DNA of 64,000 nucleotides, taken from assembly GCA_965153355.1 (NCBI GenBank), contig OZ231127.1, positions 68,200,001 to 68,264,000 on the forward strand, in the 5' to 3' direction. Made by a program: the position numbers and the translations under genes. Source of the DNA: Flaccisagitta enflata (lineage: Eukaryota > Chaetognatha > Sagittoidea > Aphragmophora). Below, piece by piece: positions 35,975 through 48,785 of this stretch. Every line of letters begins with the position of its first letter. The stretch's first letter is position 1. The notes beneath the pieces were generated by a model, which saw nothing but the letters and a program-made list of their open reading frames with translations, ran no database searches and had not been told where the DNA came from.

Positions 35975-36207
35975 CTTGTTTAGCGACTCTATGGGAGTGA
36001 CTCTATAAGAGATATATTCGTCCGTTGGTCCATCCATCCGCCCGTCCTTTCGATATACGATAGGTAGGGATTACTACTAGGTAGGTTTGTCATTTGATTT
36101 TTTTGGATAACGCAAAATTGGCCTCGACCCGAGTAGCGGTTTCTGAGCATTACTGCCCCATCCCAATTGCATGGGACTGCCTCAAGGTGGTATATCCGGC
36201 CTTGTTG
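35975..36207 (+). mobile_element. Diverged family A1 element
   Basis: TTTAGCGACTCTATGGGAGT, then GTCCGTTGGTCCATCCATCC, TTACTGCCCCATCCCAATTG, and the end GGTATATCCGGCCTTGTTGG. Confidence 0.65.
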
Positions 36208-36519
36208 GTTTTATGCATGAACCGGTTGTTTAGATTTCTCCTTGAACAGTGTACACACACACAATTCATCGGCGCATAAATTTTGTCAATTTTCAGATAA
36301 TTACTGATGAGTGTCGCATCTGGAAAGGGTTTTTCTCAGCCAGATATATCGGCTATTGTAATCTTAGATTTCCACTCCACTGTCAGCAATTTATGGCTTT
36401 TTCTGTTGTCACTCGAAAATTTCTTCTCTTCTTCCTCTCCAAAGGTCGTCTTGTCTACATCTTTGTCACTGTCTTCTCCGATCAGTCTCTTGTTCTTCTC
36501 TGTCTCTAAGTTTCAATCA

Positions 36520-36675
36520 GACTGTCAGTTTGTCCATAGGTCTGTTTATCAGTCTGTTTGCATGTCTGTCTGTCTGTTTGTCTGTCTTTTTTTTGTCTGT
36601 TTGTCCATCTTTCTTTAAATTTGTGACGATGTCATTGTTCCTGTCTTTTTCTCTGCTTGCATGTCTGTCTATCTA

Positions 36676-36770
<95 letters not shown>
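36520..36770. repeat. (GTCT)n then (CT)n microsatellite
   Basis: Degenerate GTCTGT words, a pure GTCT run at about 36679-36716 and CT dinucleotides to 36769. Confidence 0.93.
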
Positions 36771-36772
<2 letters not shown>

Positions 36773-37199
36773 CTTTTTCTTCCTGTCTTTTTCCTCGAAT
36801 GAATTATAGTGTATTTACACGAGATCTGATTGTTCCCGGCCATTAAATCATATCGATCCAAATCTTTTCATAAAAGGCTTCTTCTTTTGGAGGCCGCTAT
36901 TTTTCTTCGTCTCTGCCTTCCTGTTGAGTGTTTTTGAGTTGTAGGAATGTAGTTTTTGTGATGCCGATTTGTCTATTGTAGAAACTCACTATCTGATATG
37001 ATCAATCTTCCTTTAACTCTCCAACGCACGTGCAGTTTTTGCGAGCCAAACACATTTCTAAAGACGCTTAGATAATTCGATAGAAACGATCTGAAAAGAA
37101 AAACTGACCAAATGACAGACACACACGCACTTACACGCACACATGTCACAGAAACATGTGGAATGTTACAAAGACATGCCACAAACACATATCACAGTC

Positions 37200-37381
<182 letters not shown>

Positions 37382-37746
37382 AAACGCATGCTCGCGCACG
37401 CTTTCGCATGCGCAGGCACGAATGCCCACACACACGCACGCACATGGGCACGCACGCGCAGGCGTCATAAATTGAGTTACGAGTGTTGAGCTCAGGCGTG
37501 GAAGGCGGGAAAGCGGCGTTAAACTGCGGGCGCCTCTCAACACTCAGTTTATGTCAATCCCATTAATGAGCTCCTTATCCCGCACTATGGGCACAAATAT
37601 ATCGAGTCCTACGCATTCTGCACTATGGGCAGAAAATTCCAGCCTGTTCAAATGTGAAGACAATCATTCTCTTGCACAGTGGGCAGATATTAATCAAAGG
37701 AAGCTGGCTGCTCTGTGTAGATTTTTTGCATGCGCTTCTCGATGTA

Positions 37747-38335
37747 CAGGGTGATCAATCTCAAAGTGGGAAAAGCTTTAAGCCCACATTCCTACATGCA
37801 TCAAGTCTGTGGTCTGAGATCAATTTTCTTTTATAGTACTATGTTTGACGTTTTTTGGGTTAAAATTTCATTAATTTAGCTTGAAGAGTTTGACCACAAC
37901 ATCAATTTTGAGTAAAACAATGATTTACTGTTTTAGCTGAAAATCTAGCGAGAATTTCGAAGCAGATTTTTTTGAAATTCCTCTCAATTCTCAATGGCTT
38001 GAGCTAAAGTTGCCTGATTGGTCTCAAATCAAAGATATTTGCATAATCTTTGATTTGAAACCAATTTGAAGTCTATGGCTCAAGTTAATTGCAAAGGAAA
38101 GCAATTAAAAAGATATCCGTTTTGAAAATCAAACAAGATATTAAGCAAAAACTGTAAATGATTGTTTTACTTCAAATTGATGTTGTGGTTGAACTATTCA
38201 AGCTAAAGCAATGAAATTTTAACACAAAAAATGTCAAACATAGTAGTATAAAAAAAAATTTGTCTCAGACCATAAACATGATGCATACAGGAATGTTAGC
38301 TTAATACTTTTCCCACTTTGAGATTGATCACCCGG
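37747..38335. mobile_element. Foldback MITE M2, Tc1/mariner-like
   Basis: Starts CAGGGTGATCAATCTCAAAG and ends with the inverse, CTTTGAGATTGATCACCCGG; TA flanks both ends (37745-37746, 38336-38337). The arms pair along most of the 589 bp. The central block CTCTCAATTCTCAATGGCTT through TGATTGGTCTCA matches the centre of M1. Beyond the ends, ACACTCAGTNTATGTCAAT occurs on both sides (37543 and 38377), so the host sequence was itself a direct repeat. Confidence 0.87.
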
Positions 38336-38892
38336 TATTGTAATCTGTGTTGCTAGGCTGTATGTACCTCACAATAGACGACACTCAGTCTATGTCAATA
38401 CCATAAATGAGCTCCTCTTTTCTATGGGTAAAATTTTGATGAGTCCTGTTGCATTTTAGCATATCGGTCACTTCGGTCATTGAATAAATATTTAGGTATG
38501 AATTTTGCATCGATCTACCTGAATAGGTTGTGCAGGAATGCTTGATAGGAATAATTAGTACCTTGAAATTCGAGGTACAAATTGAGCAAAGTACTTGATC
38601 TGCACGCGATTTTACCAATTTGTTAACTTTAACCTAGATGTACTGGCTTTGGGTTAAGTCCTTAAACTAAGTTGCACCACGCTACTATGTTGGTAGGCAG
38701 TGATGAAGTTGAAAACAGAAAACAAAAAGAATCTACAACAGTTGTTATACTCACACATACCAAAAGAAAAAAAAACTCTTTCCATGAAAGAAAGGAAAAA
38801 AAAATCGGAGTAAGAAAATAGAGGAAAAAAGTGAAAATGGAGATGGAAAAAGAGGTTAAAGCTGGGTAAAGAAGGAGGCGCGACCGCGAGCA

Positions 38893-38895
38893 AAC

Positions 38896-38982
<87 letters not shown>

Positions 38983-39088
38983 AGAAGAAAATTGGAAAGA
39001 CAAACAGAAGAAATCACGCAACTGACATCTGCAAGTGGCATCTACATGGGTATCAGCCCAGTGAATGGCATCTACTTGAGTGACATCT

Positions 39089-39159
<71 letters not shown>

Positions 39160-39180
39160 AGAGAAAGAGAGAGAGAGCAA
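38893..39180. repeat. Two (GA)n tracts with a short spacer
   Basis: GA at 38897-38979 and 39093-39178. The spacer holds GGCATCTACATGGGTATCAG and GGCATCTACTTGAGTGACAT, an internal direct repeat. Confidence 0.96.
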
Positions 39181-39415
39181 CAGTTAGACAGACAGACGTG
39201 CAAACCAGGTTTTGAACATCTGACATAGACCCATCTGTTCTACTACCCGGCCCGCCCCCACTATCTCTTTATTCCTCCTATCGCTTTGTGTGTTTAATTC
39301 CTCTTTTTTTCACTGCGTTTCTGCCCGTCCTTCAATTTGTCTCTGTTCCTTTTTAGTCGCATGCACGCGACTCCACACCCCGCTTTGTCGGTCCGTCCGT
39401 CGGTTGGTTGGTCAC

Positions 39416-41440
39416 CAGACGTTCTGTTATGCCCCCATATTCATAGGGGAAGGCCGGTTCGCGATTAAATTGTTACTTTATTGTATTAAGAAGCAATTTC
39501 AGGTCTTGTTAAGGATTTTCTACCTTCCCTGGAGTAACGGTTTTGGTTTTACTATCATGGGTAATAGGTAGTTGTTGGGAAAATGTCCAAATTTGGTCAC
39601 TTTGGCCTCAAATTTAGGCCACTTTGCCCCTGAAATCGAACCTAAAATCCATGAGATTATTAAACTAGAGCTCAAGAGCTAACCAGTGGTGCAATCCGCA
39701 TGTTTTTATCTTTATTGGTTTAGATTTGAGAGAGTTTTAAAGATGGGGCATAAGAGGTCTTTTTTGCAGCATGAAATCTGGGGGTAATTTGGACATTTCT
39801 TACATTTTTCACTATATCGCAGCTTTGGATAGACCAAACTTTAAAAAATTGGTGACCAAATTGAAGAGTTTTTGATGTTTTAACTGATTCTGGAAAAATT
39901 TTGGATCGATATGGCCTCAAAAAAATTTTATTCACTCTCAAAGCAGGTGAAAAAAATCAAATTTTTTTGTCATTTAAGTAATTTTTCATTGAAAAATTAT
40001 GCCACTTCCAAACTGGAAAATGACTTAAAATTCATGAGCAAATCAAACTACAGCTCAAGAGCTAATCAGTGGTGCAATCAGCATGTCAAAACAATTCTGC
40101 GTCTAGATTTGACAAAACATCAAAGATGAAAGAGTATAATGACAAAAGTGATCCTTATACCCCTCCATCTTTGAAAGACTCTAAAATCTAAATGAATAAA
40201 CATAGAAATATGCTGATTGCTCCACTGATTAGCTCTTGAGCTGTAGTTTGATTTGCTCATGAATTTTAAGTCAATTTTCAGTTTGGAAGTGGCATAATTT
40301 TTCAATGAAAAATTACTTAAATGACATCAAAATTTGATTTTTTTTTCACCTGCTTTGAGAGTGAATAAAATTTTTTTGAGGCGATATTGATCCAAAATTT
40401 TTCCAAAATCAGTTAGAGCATCAAAAACTCTTCAATTTGGTCACCAATTTTTTAACGTTTGGTCTATCCAAAGCTGCGATATAGTGAAAAATGTAAAAAA
40501 TGTCCAAATTACCCCCAGATTTCATGCTGCAAAAAAGACCTCTCAAGCCCCATCTTTAAAACTCTCTCAAATCTAAACAAATGAAGATAAAAACATGCGA
40601 ATTGCACCACTGGTTAGCTCTTGAGCTAGAGTTTAATAATCTCATGGATTTTAAGTTCGATTTCAAAGGCGAAGTGGCCTAGATTTGAGGCCAAAGTGAC
40701 CAAATTTGGACATTTGCCCAACAACTACCTATTACTAATTATAATAAAACCAAAATCGTTACCCCAGGGAAGGTAGAAAATCCTTAACAAGACCTGAAAT
40801 TGCTTTTTAGTCGCGTGCTACATGACTCTACACCCCGCTTTGTCCGTTGGTCGGTTGGTCGGTTGGTCGGTTGGTCGGTCGGTTGGTCACACTTTACTTT
40901 TTTTATCCGTTTTATTCCTACTCACTCATTTTAAGTAAATTAGGTCATTTAAAGTCAAATTAGATCATTTTAAGTCATTTTGGGTCATTTAAAGTCAGTT
41001 TAAGTCAATTTAAGTCATTTGAGTTATTTTAATAGTTTTCAGCATTTTAGTGATTTTAGGTCAATTAAAGTCAGTTAAGTTCAATTTAAGTCATTCTAGG
41101 TCAATTTAAGTCATTTAAAGTCATTTAAAGTCATTTTAAGTCAATTTAAGTCAATTTAAGTCAATTTAAGTCAATTTAAGTCATTTTAGTCACTGGGTCA
41201 TTTTAGTCATTTTAGGTCAATTCAAGTCAATTTAGATCATTTTAAGTCATTTTAGGTCATTTTAAATCATTTTAAGTCATCTTATATCAATTGAATTCAA
41301 TGAAAGTCATGTTATGTAATAATTAATTATTTAAGTCTTGCACGCGACTTATAGGTGTTGGCCTTGTTAATACAATAAAGTACCATTTTAATCGCGAACC
41401 GGCCTTCCCCTATGAATATGGAGGCATAACAGAACGTCTG
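39416..41440. mobile_element. Foldback element with 8-bp target duplication (hAT-like MITE)
   Basis: Starts CAGACGTTCTGTTATGCC and ends with the inverse, GGCATAACAGAACGTCTG. TTGGTCAC is duplicated at 39408-39415 and 41441-41448. The arms of about 730 bp pair almost throughout (for example GGAAGGCCGGTTCGCGAT with ATCGCGAACCGGCCTTCC), with the centre near 40140. A CA(G) terminus with an 8-bp duplication is typical of hAT elements. No transposase frame is present. The right arm is interrupted by a family A3 copy at about 40804-41372. Confidence 0.92.
40804..41372 (+). mobile_element. Family A3 element nested in the foldback arm
   Basis: Starts TTTTAGTCGCGTGCTACATG, has a (GGTT/GGTC)n core, about 380 bp of AAGTCATTTTAGGTCA-type short repeats (40920-41310), and ends GCACGCGACTTATAGGTG, TTGGCCTTG. 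The opposite arm reads GTATTAAGAAGCAATTTC without a break, which fixes the insertion point. A TAA flank is duplicated at most. Confidence 0.88.
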
Positions 41441-41883
41441 TTGGTCACACTTTACTTTTTTTATGTTTTTTATTCTTGGACCTCACTGCTCCTGCCCAAA
41501 TGGTCTGGTGACCTCAAATATGGCCCCTGCCCACCCGTACGCGACTTTGGTAGCCGTGTATCCGGCCTTGTTTTGTTTAAAACTCATCGCAGTGGCGTAA
41601 AATTACGGTGAATCTTATAGATGCATTCACACTTATCTGTACACATGTACGAGTTTTTGCTTTTGCAATGCAGGGGAAGGAAAGGGGAGCAATATGGAGC
41701 AGAAAATGGCGAAAATGGCATATCGATTCTGCAAATCGAAAATGAAATAGAAAACACGAAAGACATGAGGACAAACCGTCGCGCATTTTTGCTCCTTTCA
41801 TTGTCTTTTATTTGGCGGCATGCTTCAAGAGGGCATTAGTGAAGCTCCAAGAGGGCATTAGTGAACCCCTTCTTCGGACTTGA

Positions 41884-42110
<227 letters not shown>

Positions 42111-42224
42111 CAAAAGAAGAAGGAGAGCCTTTGAACAAAAGAAGTAGCATCAGGAACGACCATCTTCCTACTTAGTGGCATCTTGACGTGACATTGGCAT
42201 GATAAACAAGTGCACGACCGAAAA

Positions 42225-42227
<3 letters not shown>

Positions 42228-42318
<91 letters not shown>

Positions 42319-42332
42319 CAGAGAGAGAGAGA
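42228..42332. repeat. (GA)n microsatellite
   Basis: GA dinucleotides with one TCAGACA interruption near 42313. Confidence 0.96.
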
Positions 42333-42341
42333 GTAGGCGTA

Positions 42342-42845
42342 AAGATGGTCAGCGGTACCCGTGCCCTGGTTTGTGATTAAAGTTGAGGGAGGGAGCAGGG
42401 TAGTGGCCACAAAGGGGTCGATGACCCCCGCTCCTACAATTATGCGGAATTTTCTTGTGTGAAAGCAAGTAACTATGGCAAAAATCAAAAAGACAGTGAT
42501 TTTCAAAATGCCGCTGTGAACCCATTTTTTTGAATAACTTTAAATCCTTTTAGGTGGACATAGAATGACAAATTACCAATATAGCAAAAAAATCAGAATT
42601 CAAAAAAGTTGATTTTTGTGCCCATATAAACTGGGACGGCATATCACCCAACTGGGACGGCATTGGGTTGGGAAGGAGAGAGAGAGAGAGACTTTTTTTA
42701 GTTCTGATTTTTTTGCTGATAAGGTAATTTGATAAACTATCACTACCTTTAAGGATTTTAAGCAGATCAAAAGAATCAGCGCCCAGGTGTTTCTTTGCCA
42801 TGGTTAGGTCATCGACCCCTTCGGTGCCGCTGCCTAAAAAGGGAG
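42342..42845 (+). mobile_element. Family B element split by a MITE
   Basis: The left part has GGTCAGCGGTACCCGTGCCC, GGGAGCAGGGTAGTGGCC and GTGTGAAAGCA. The right part has TAGGTCATCGACCCCTTCGG and GCCGCTGCCTAAAAAGGG. In the B2 copy at 5172-5700 GTGTGAAAGCA and TAGGTCATCG are directly joined, so 42472-42804 is an insertion. Confidence 0.75.
42472..42804. mobile_element. MITE with TA duplication inside family B
   Basis: The ends are ACTATGGCAAAA and its near-inverse, TTTGCCATGGT, flanked by TA (42470-42471 and 42805-42806). The arms AAATCCTTTTAGGT and AGCAAAAAAATCAGAA pair with CCTTTAAGGATTTT and TTCTGATTTTTTTGCT. 333 bp, Tc1/mariner-like by its target. The centre holds CCAACTGGGACGGCATTGGG and a short GA tract; the same words precede the GA tract at 43295. 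Confidence 0.8.
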
Positions 42846-43790
<945 letters not shown>

Positions 43791-43917
43791 AGAGAGCTTG
43801 CGAGAGGAAGCGATGGGTCTCTTTGGCTCTGCGCAACGCTCGCAAATTCAAAACGTTTGTTTGGATCCACAAATTTTCGAAGTCGAACGTCGCAACAAAT
43901 TCCCTCCCTCCCGCCTC

Positions 43918-43919
43918 AA

Positions 43920-43989
<70 letters not shown>

Positions 43990-44320
43990 GGTCGGTCTGT
44001 CTGTCTGTCGGTCTATCTGTCTGTCAGTCACACAGTCTGCCTTTGTGTCAGCTTGTCGCAACCAATTCTTTCCTTTCTGCCCCAATCTCTGTCTGTCTAT
44101 CTGTCTATCCGTCTGTCGATCTGTCACACTGTCTGTCTTTGTGTCAGTTTTTTGCAGCAAATTCCCTCCGTTCGCGTTCCGCCTCAATCTCTGTCTGTCT
44201 ATCTGTCTGTCAAAATGTCTATGTGTCAGTTTGTCGCAACAAATTCCCTCCTTACCGCCTCAATCTCTGTCTGTTTGCCTCTCTGTCTGTCTGTCTGCAT
44301 CGCTTCCCAGTTCAATCCCA
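43918..44320. repeat. (CTGT)n arrays in repeated units
   Basis: Pure CTGT at 43920-43988, then about 80-100 bp units containing CGCCTCAATCTCTGTCTGTC and GCAACAAATTCCCTCC at about 43890, 44060, 44150 and 44230. Confidence 0.9.
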
Positions 44321-45543
44321 CTCTGTATCACTGTCAGACTGTCCTTAACTCTGTGGCCATACTGAATGGCCCATACGATCTTCTATACCCTATCTTGAGT
44401 CTGTTTTTGGCCTCGTCGTCTGTGGAATTGCCTCAGTCCGTTTGCTTGTGTCTTTCATTCTGTGGTTAGTAACTATCCCTCTCTCAGCCCCTGCTCCTGC
44501 CTGTCAGTCAGATGGTGTTCTTGACTTGTCTGTCTCCGCTCTGTCGGTTTGACAGTCTGCTCTTGTCCATCTGCCTGTTTAACAGTTTTACTCTTTTTTA
44601 TATGATGCAATGATCCTTACTGGCATTTCTCCTGATGAATATATCAAAGCTTACAGTAAACTTGGTGTATGTTTGTTAAAACATTTATAGCATGAATGCC
44701 GTTTTTTTCAATGAAAAAAAGAGATTCACACTCAAAACCAGCACAAATTTTGCAGGCAGAAGAAAAAGAATGAGATAGAGAATGAGATTGTTCAAAAGCC
44801 ATTCTTCTATTTGGTTGGTCCACTTAAATGATAAGCGTGACATAATCTGACAGGCGCCATACGATATGGACGAAGCGCCTTGATTTATGACCGCGAGGAA
44901 TTTTCTAAAGCCGCTTCACTGCTCAACTATCTCTCTCTCTTTATCTTTCTCTCTTTCCGGCTTTTCTCTCATCGTGAATTCCTGGGCCACAGTTTGCCAC
45001 CCAAGGCGCATTGATAACCACTGTTAGCCATTGTAGGAGACCATAGACGCTTGATGACAAATTGTCACCTTTAGATACTTAATGGTGCGATGATTGTGAT
45101 TTGTGACTGTGTACCACCATTAGCAACATGAAACTGCAAATGTCATATTGATTACGACTGTATGAAATATCGGTCTGAATCATAGATTACAGATAATTAC
45201 AGTGGAAGTGTTAATAAAAAGAGAAATTGCCATTTCCTTTCAGAGCCAACTATGTGGCCCTTTGAACACACTGTGTGGCGAAAACCTCTCAACATCTCTC
45301 ATTATCTCATTAAAACCCCGGCATTGTGCTAGCTTTCTGTTTTTTCTTTCAATTTCTTAAATTCTGGCGGACAGTGTCCCCTTGTTTCCTCTCCTATCTC
45401 TCCGCATCTCTGATTATCTCGTTGTAAACCCAGGCATTGCACTGTCTTCCCGTTTTATTCCTTCCTTTCCTTCTTACTTCATCCTCTCTCCACCTCCACC
45501 CAACTCTCCAGTTTCAAAACTCTTTCATCCCCTGGGAATGAGG

Positions 45544-45545
<2 letters not shown>
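44321..45545. other. Intergenic, no gene recognised
   Basis: No coding or RNA motif identified. ATCTCTNATTATCTC with flanking CCNGGCATTG occurs twice (about 45295 and 45407). Confidence 0.45.

Positions 45546-45547
<2 letters not shown>

Positions 45548-45632
<85 letters not shown>
45548..45632. repeat. (GA)n microsatellite
   Basis: Pure GA dinucleotides. Confidence 0.98.
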
Positions 45633-45636
<4 letters not shown>

Positions 45637-45724
45637 GTGACGAGGTAGAAGTGAGAGGGGCCATAAGTTCAGCCGGACGGTCAAGAAACCTGAATATCTG
45701 AAAGTCTGAGACTGGGAAGAGAAT

Positions 45725-46050
45725 AAGAAGACTTGAACTAGAGCGAGGAGACTGGAATTAGAGCAAGGAGACTGGAATTAGAGCAAGGAGGCTGGAGATA
45801 GAGCAAGGAGGCTGGGATGAGAGTTAGGAGACAGGGATCAGGGCAAGTAGAGAGAAATGACAGCAAAGCGACTGAAATGAAAGCAAAGAAACTGAAATAA
45901 AAGCAAAGAGACAGAAATGAAAGCAAAGAGACTGAGATGGAAGCAAAGAGACTGAAATGAAAGCAAAGAGACAAAAATGAAAATAAAGAGACTGAAATGA
46001 AAGCAAGCAGACTATAATGAGTGTGAGGAGTGTGGAAGGACAGCAGGGAG
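45725..46050. repeat. 20-bp minisatellite
   Basis: About 16 units of GACTGAAATGAAAGCAAAGA and variants. The Leu/Phe-rich minus-strand frame is a by-product. Confidence 0.93.
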
Positions 46051-46139
46051 ACTTGTGTTGGAGTGGTAGTCTCCATGCTCCAGATTGTCCACTTGCTCAT
46101 TACCGCAATCTTGAAGCGATCTGTCTTATCGCTTCCTCA

Positions 46140-46387
46140 TTTGTCTTCGTCCTCGCTGGCATCTCCTCCGCCGCCAAAACCACCGTCACTATTGCCGCTG
46201 CCACTATTGCCTCTGCCACTATCGCTGCTGCCGCCGCTGATAATTCTGCTGCCGCTGCCGCTGCCGCTGCCGCTGCTACTGCTAACGCCACCACCACCGC
46301 GGTGGTGGTTATGGGTGGATAAAGTTGAGATAGGCCAAGGAGCTTGATAGGTGGTGGATTAGGGTCAGTGTGCACCGCCACCGCCAT

Positions 46388-46418
<31 letters not shown>

Positions 46419-46445
46419 GCCACCGCCACCGCCACCGCCACCATA
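46140..46445. repeat. GCC/GCT triplets and (CACCGC)n
   Basis: Degenerate CTGCCGCTGCC triplets (46160-46310) and a regular CACCGC array (46373-46442). Confidence 0.9.
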
Positions 46446-47295
46446 AGAACGAAAGCATCTATTCGACCTATAAGACTTTTCGGATCGCGTTCACGCTGGA
46501 CAATAGACAAGCCTGACAGTCTTCACTACGCAATATTTTTTGAAAAACCGTTAGAGTATTATCCACAAATTACAGAAGATAGAGGGATGAGCAATAAGTG
46601 GGATCATGAATATATGAGCAGATGAATGACTAAATAGATCGTACAAGAAAATGTGGTAAACATAGTATTGAATACAGTATTTCGTAAAATGAGCGAGTGA
46701 ACGAACGAAACAACGAATCAACAATTGCGTGAGCAAATCAAACTCAGTGGCTAACGGTCAACTCAACCACGCACCTCAAAGTAGAACGCCCTTTCGAAAA
46801 ATCGTTTTCCTTCCAGGGATTCGCTGGCAGGACGATGCAAAGTAGGAGGAAGGAAGGGAAAGAGAAGGAAAAAGAGGAAGAAGAAGAAGAAGGAGAAGAA
46901 GAGGAGCTTTTTCTCCCAGGCGACATTTCTTTGGGTTTCAAGATGAAGGATCCTGGGAGAACAAAAACAATTTCCAAAATGTAAATCAGTTTGCCCCTTA
47001 TGGTTATTTATCTTTGGGAAAAGTCAGGGTTGACCGTCGTATGTAATGAATTGGCGATGCGTGGCATTGTTGAATTTATGTGGTCTCCTTAGATCCTTTT
47101 GACTGCCAAGAGAGGAAATGGCCATTGCAGCGGCATTTGCCAAGACCATTGCATCGTTGTCTTAGATGTTGTGGTTGTGGTTTTTGTTGTTATTTTCAAC
47201 GTCGTTCTAGCTGATGTCCATTTTACAGTCCAACTTATTTTCTTACTTTTTTTGCACTCTAACTGACTGAGTGGTTTAATGTTGTTCGTATCAAT
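46446..47295. other. Intergenic, no gene recognised
   Basis: Includes an AGAAGAAGA purine patch at 46845-46905. Nothing coding is recognised. Confidence 0.45.
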
Positions 47296-47297
47296 AA

Positions 47298-47306
47298 GGC
47301 TGTTGC

Positions 47307-47402
<96 letters not shown>

Positions 47403-47415
47403 CGTTGTTGTTATT
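47298..47415. repeat. (GTT)n microsatellite
   Basis: Pure GTT triplets. Confidence 0.98.
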
Positions 47416-47439
47416 CATTTTGCAAGTTTAAGAGAAGTT

Positions 47440-47654
<215 letters not shown>

Positions 47655-47819
47655 TAGATAATAGAAATAAAATCGAGGTTTTTCTTTCCCTCTTTCTCTC
47701 TCTCTTGCGTCCAACATCTGATACAAGTAGAAAGAGAAAAAGAGGGGAATCTTGAGTTATGTCATCCAAAAAGGTTGGAAGAGAAAATCTCTTCCGTCCC
47801 TAATCTATATTCAAAGAGG

Positions 47820-47900
47820 TCCGCCCGCAGCCGGGCTTTGACGCCGGCCCCGACGCCGCTGCCGGCGCCGACGCCGCTGCCGGCCCCGACGCCGCCCAGT
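47820..47900. repeat. GC-rich GACGCCG repeat
   Basis: GCCGACGCCGCTGCCGG words in tandem; the GC content is far above the surroundings. Confidence 0.85.
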
Positions 47901-48019
47901 GCCACATTTATGGGGTCAACGGCGCTGCCTCATAAACTCTGAACGCAGTCATTCTCCATTCGCCGGCATCGGATAGCCGGGAGTTTTGTCGTTTTCGTGT
48001 TTATTGTCGTTTGTTGTCA

Positions 48020-48235
<216 letters not shown>

Positions 48236-48239
48236 GTCG

Positions 48240-48785
48240 ATGCTAACATTGAAGATGATGATAACGGTATATTGATGACGAAAATATTATGATGATGGTG
48301 AATGACGATGATGATGAAGATTATCATTTTTGTAATAATAACAATGATGAAAATGAAATCAATATTTCTTGTTGACATGAATCGTCGTTTTCGTTTTTGA
48401 CATTTGTGTCTGAGAATGAAATACCAAGCAATGGACTCTGCATAATGACCCCATCGATTCTTTGCCATTCTCTGAAACCTTTCGTGCTCTTAGTCATTCC
48501 CACCTCTCTTTTTATTTCTTTCCTCTCTCTTTCTCTCTCTCTGTAGAGTCAATATGACGGTTATTTCCTCTTTTTTTTTGCAGGACTTTTATAAACTGAA
48601 ACTCTTTGTTCTTCCCTCCAGCTTTTCTCAACTCCATATTTTCCAGCGAGAGACTCATTTTCTCTAATGTTTGCTCTTTTTTTTATTCCATTCTTGGAGT
48701 GTCTTTATTTTCTAATTTTATCATTTTCTGTCTGTCTTCCCTTCCTTTCCTTTCTCATTCCCTTCTTTCTTTTATTCTTTTCCTT
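48240..48785. other. Intergenic, no gene recognised
   Basis: A GATGATGA-rich patch (48255-48330), then T/C-rich DNA. No gene motif. Confidence 0.45.

Larger units (their letters stand above)
39352..41571 (+). mobile_element. Family A1 element split by a foldback element
   Basis: The left part 39352-39415 (TTTTTAGTCGCATGCACGCG to GGTTGGTTGGTCAC) and the right part 41441-41571 (TTGGTCACACTTTACTTT to GTGTATCCGGCCTTGTTT) join into a normal A1 element when 39416-41440 and one TTGGTCAC are removed. Confidence 0.92.

Noticed and set aside
46017-46510. Ala/Val-rich frames
   Set aside because: GCC/CACCGC triplet repeats read in different frames.
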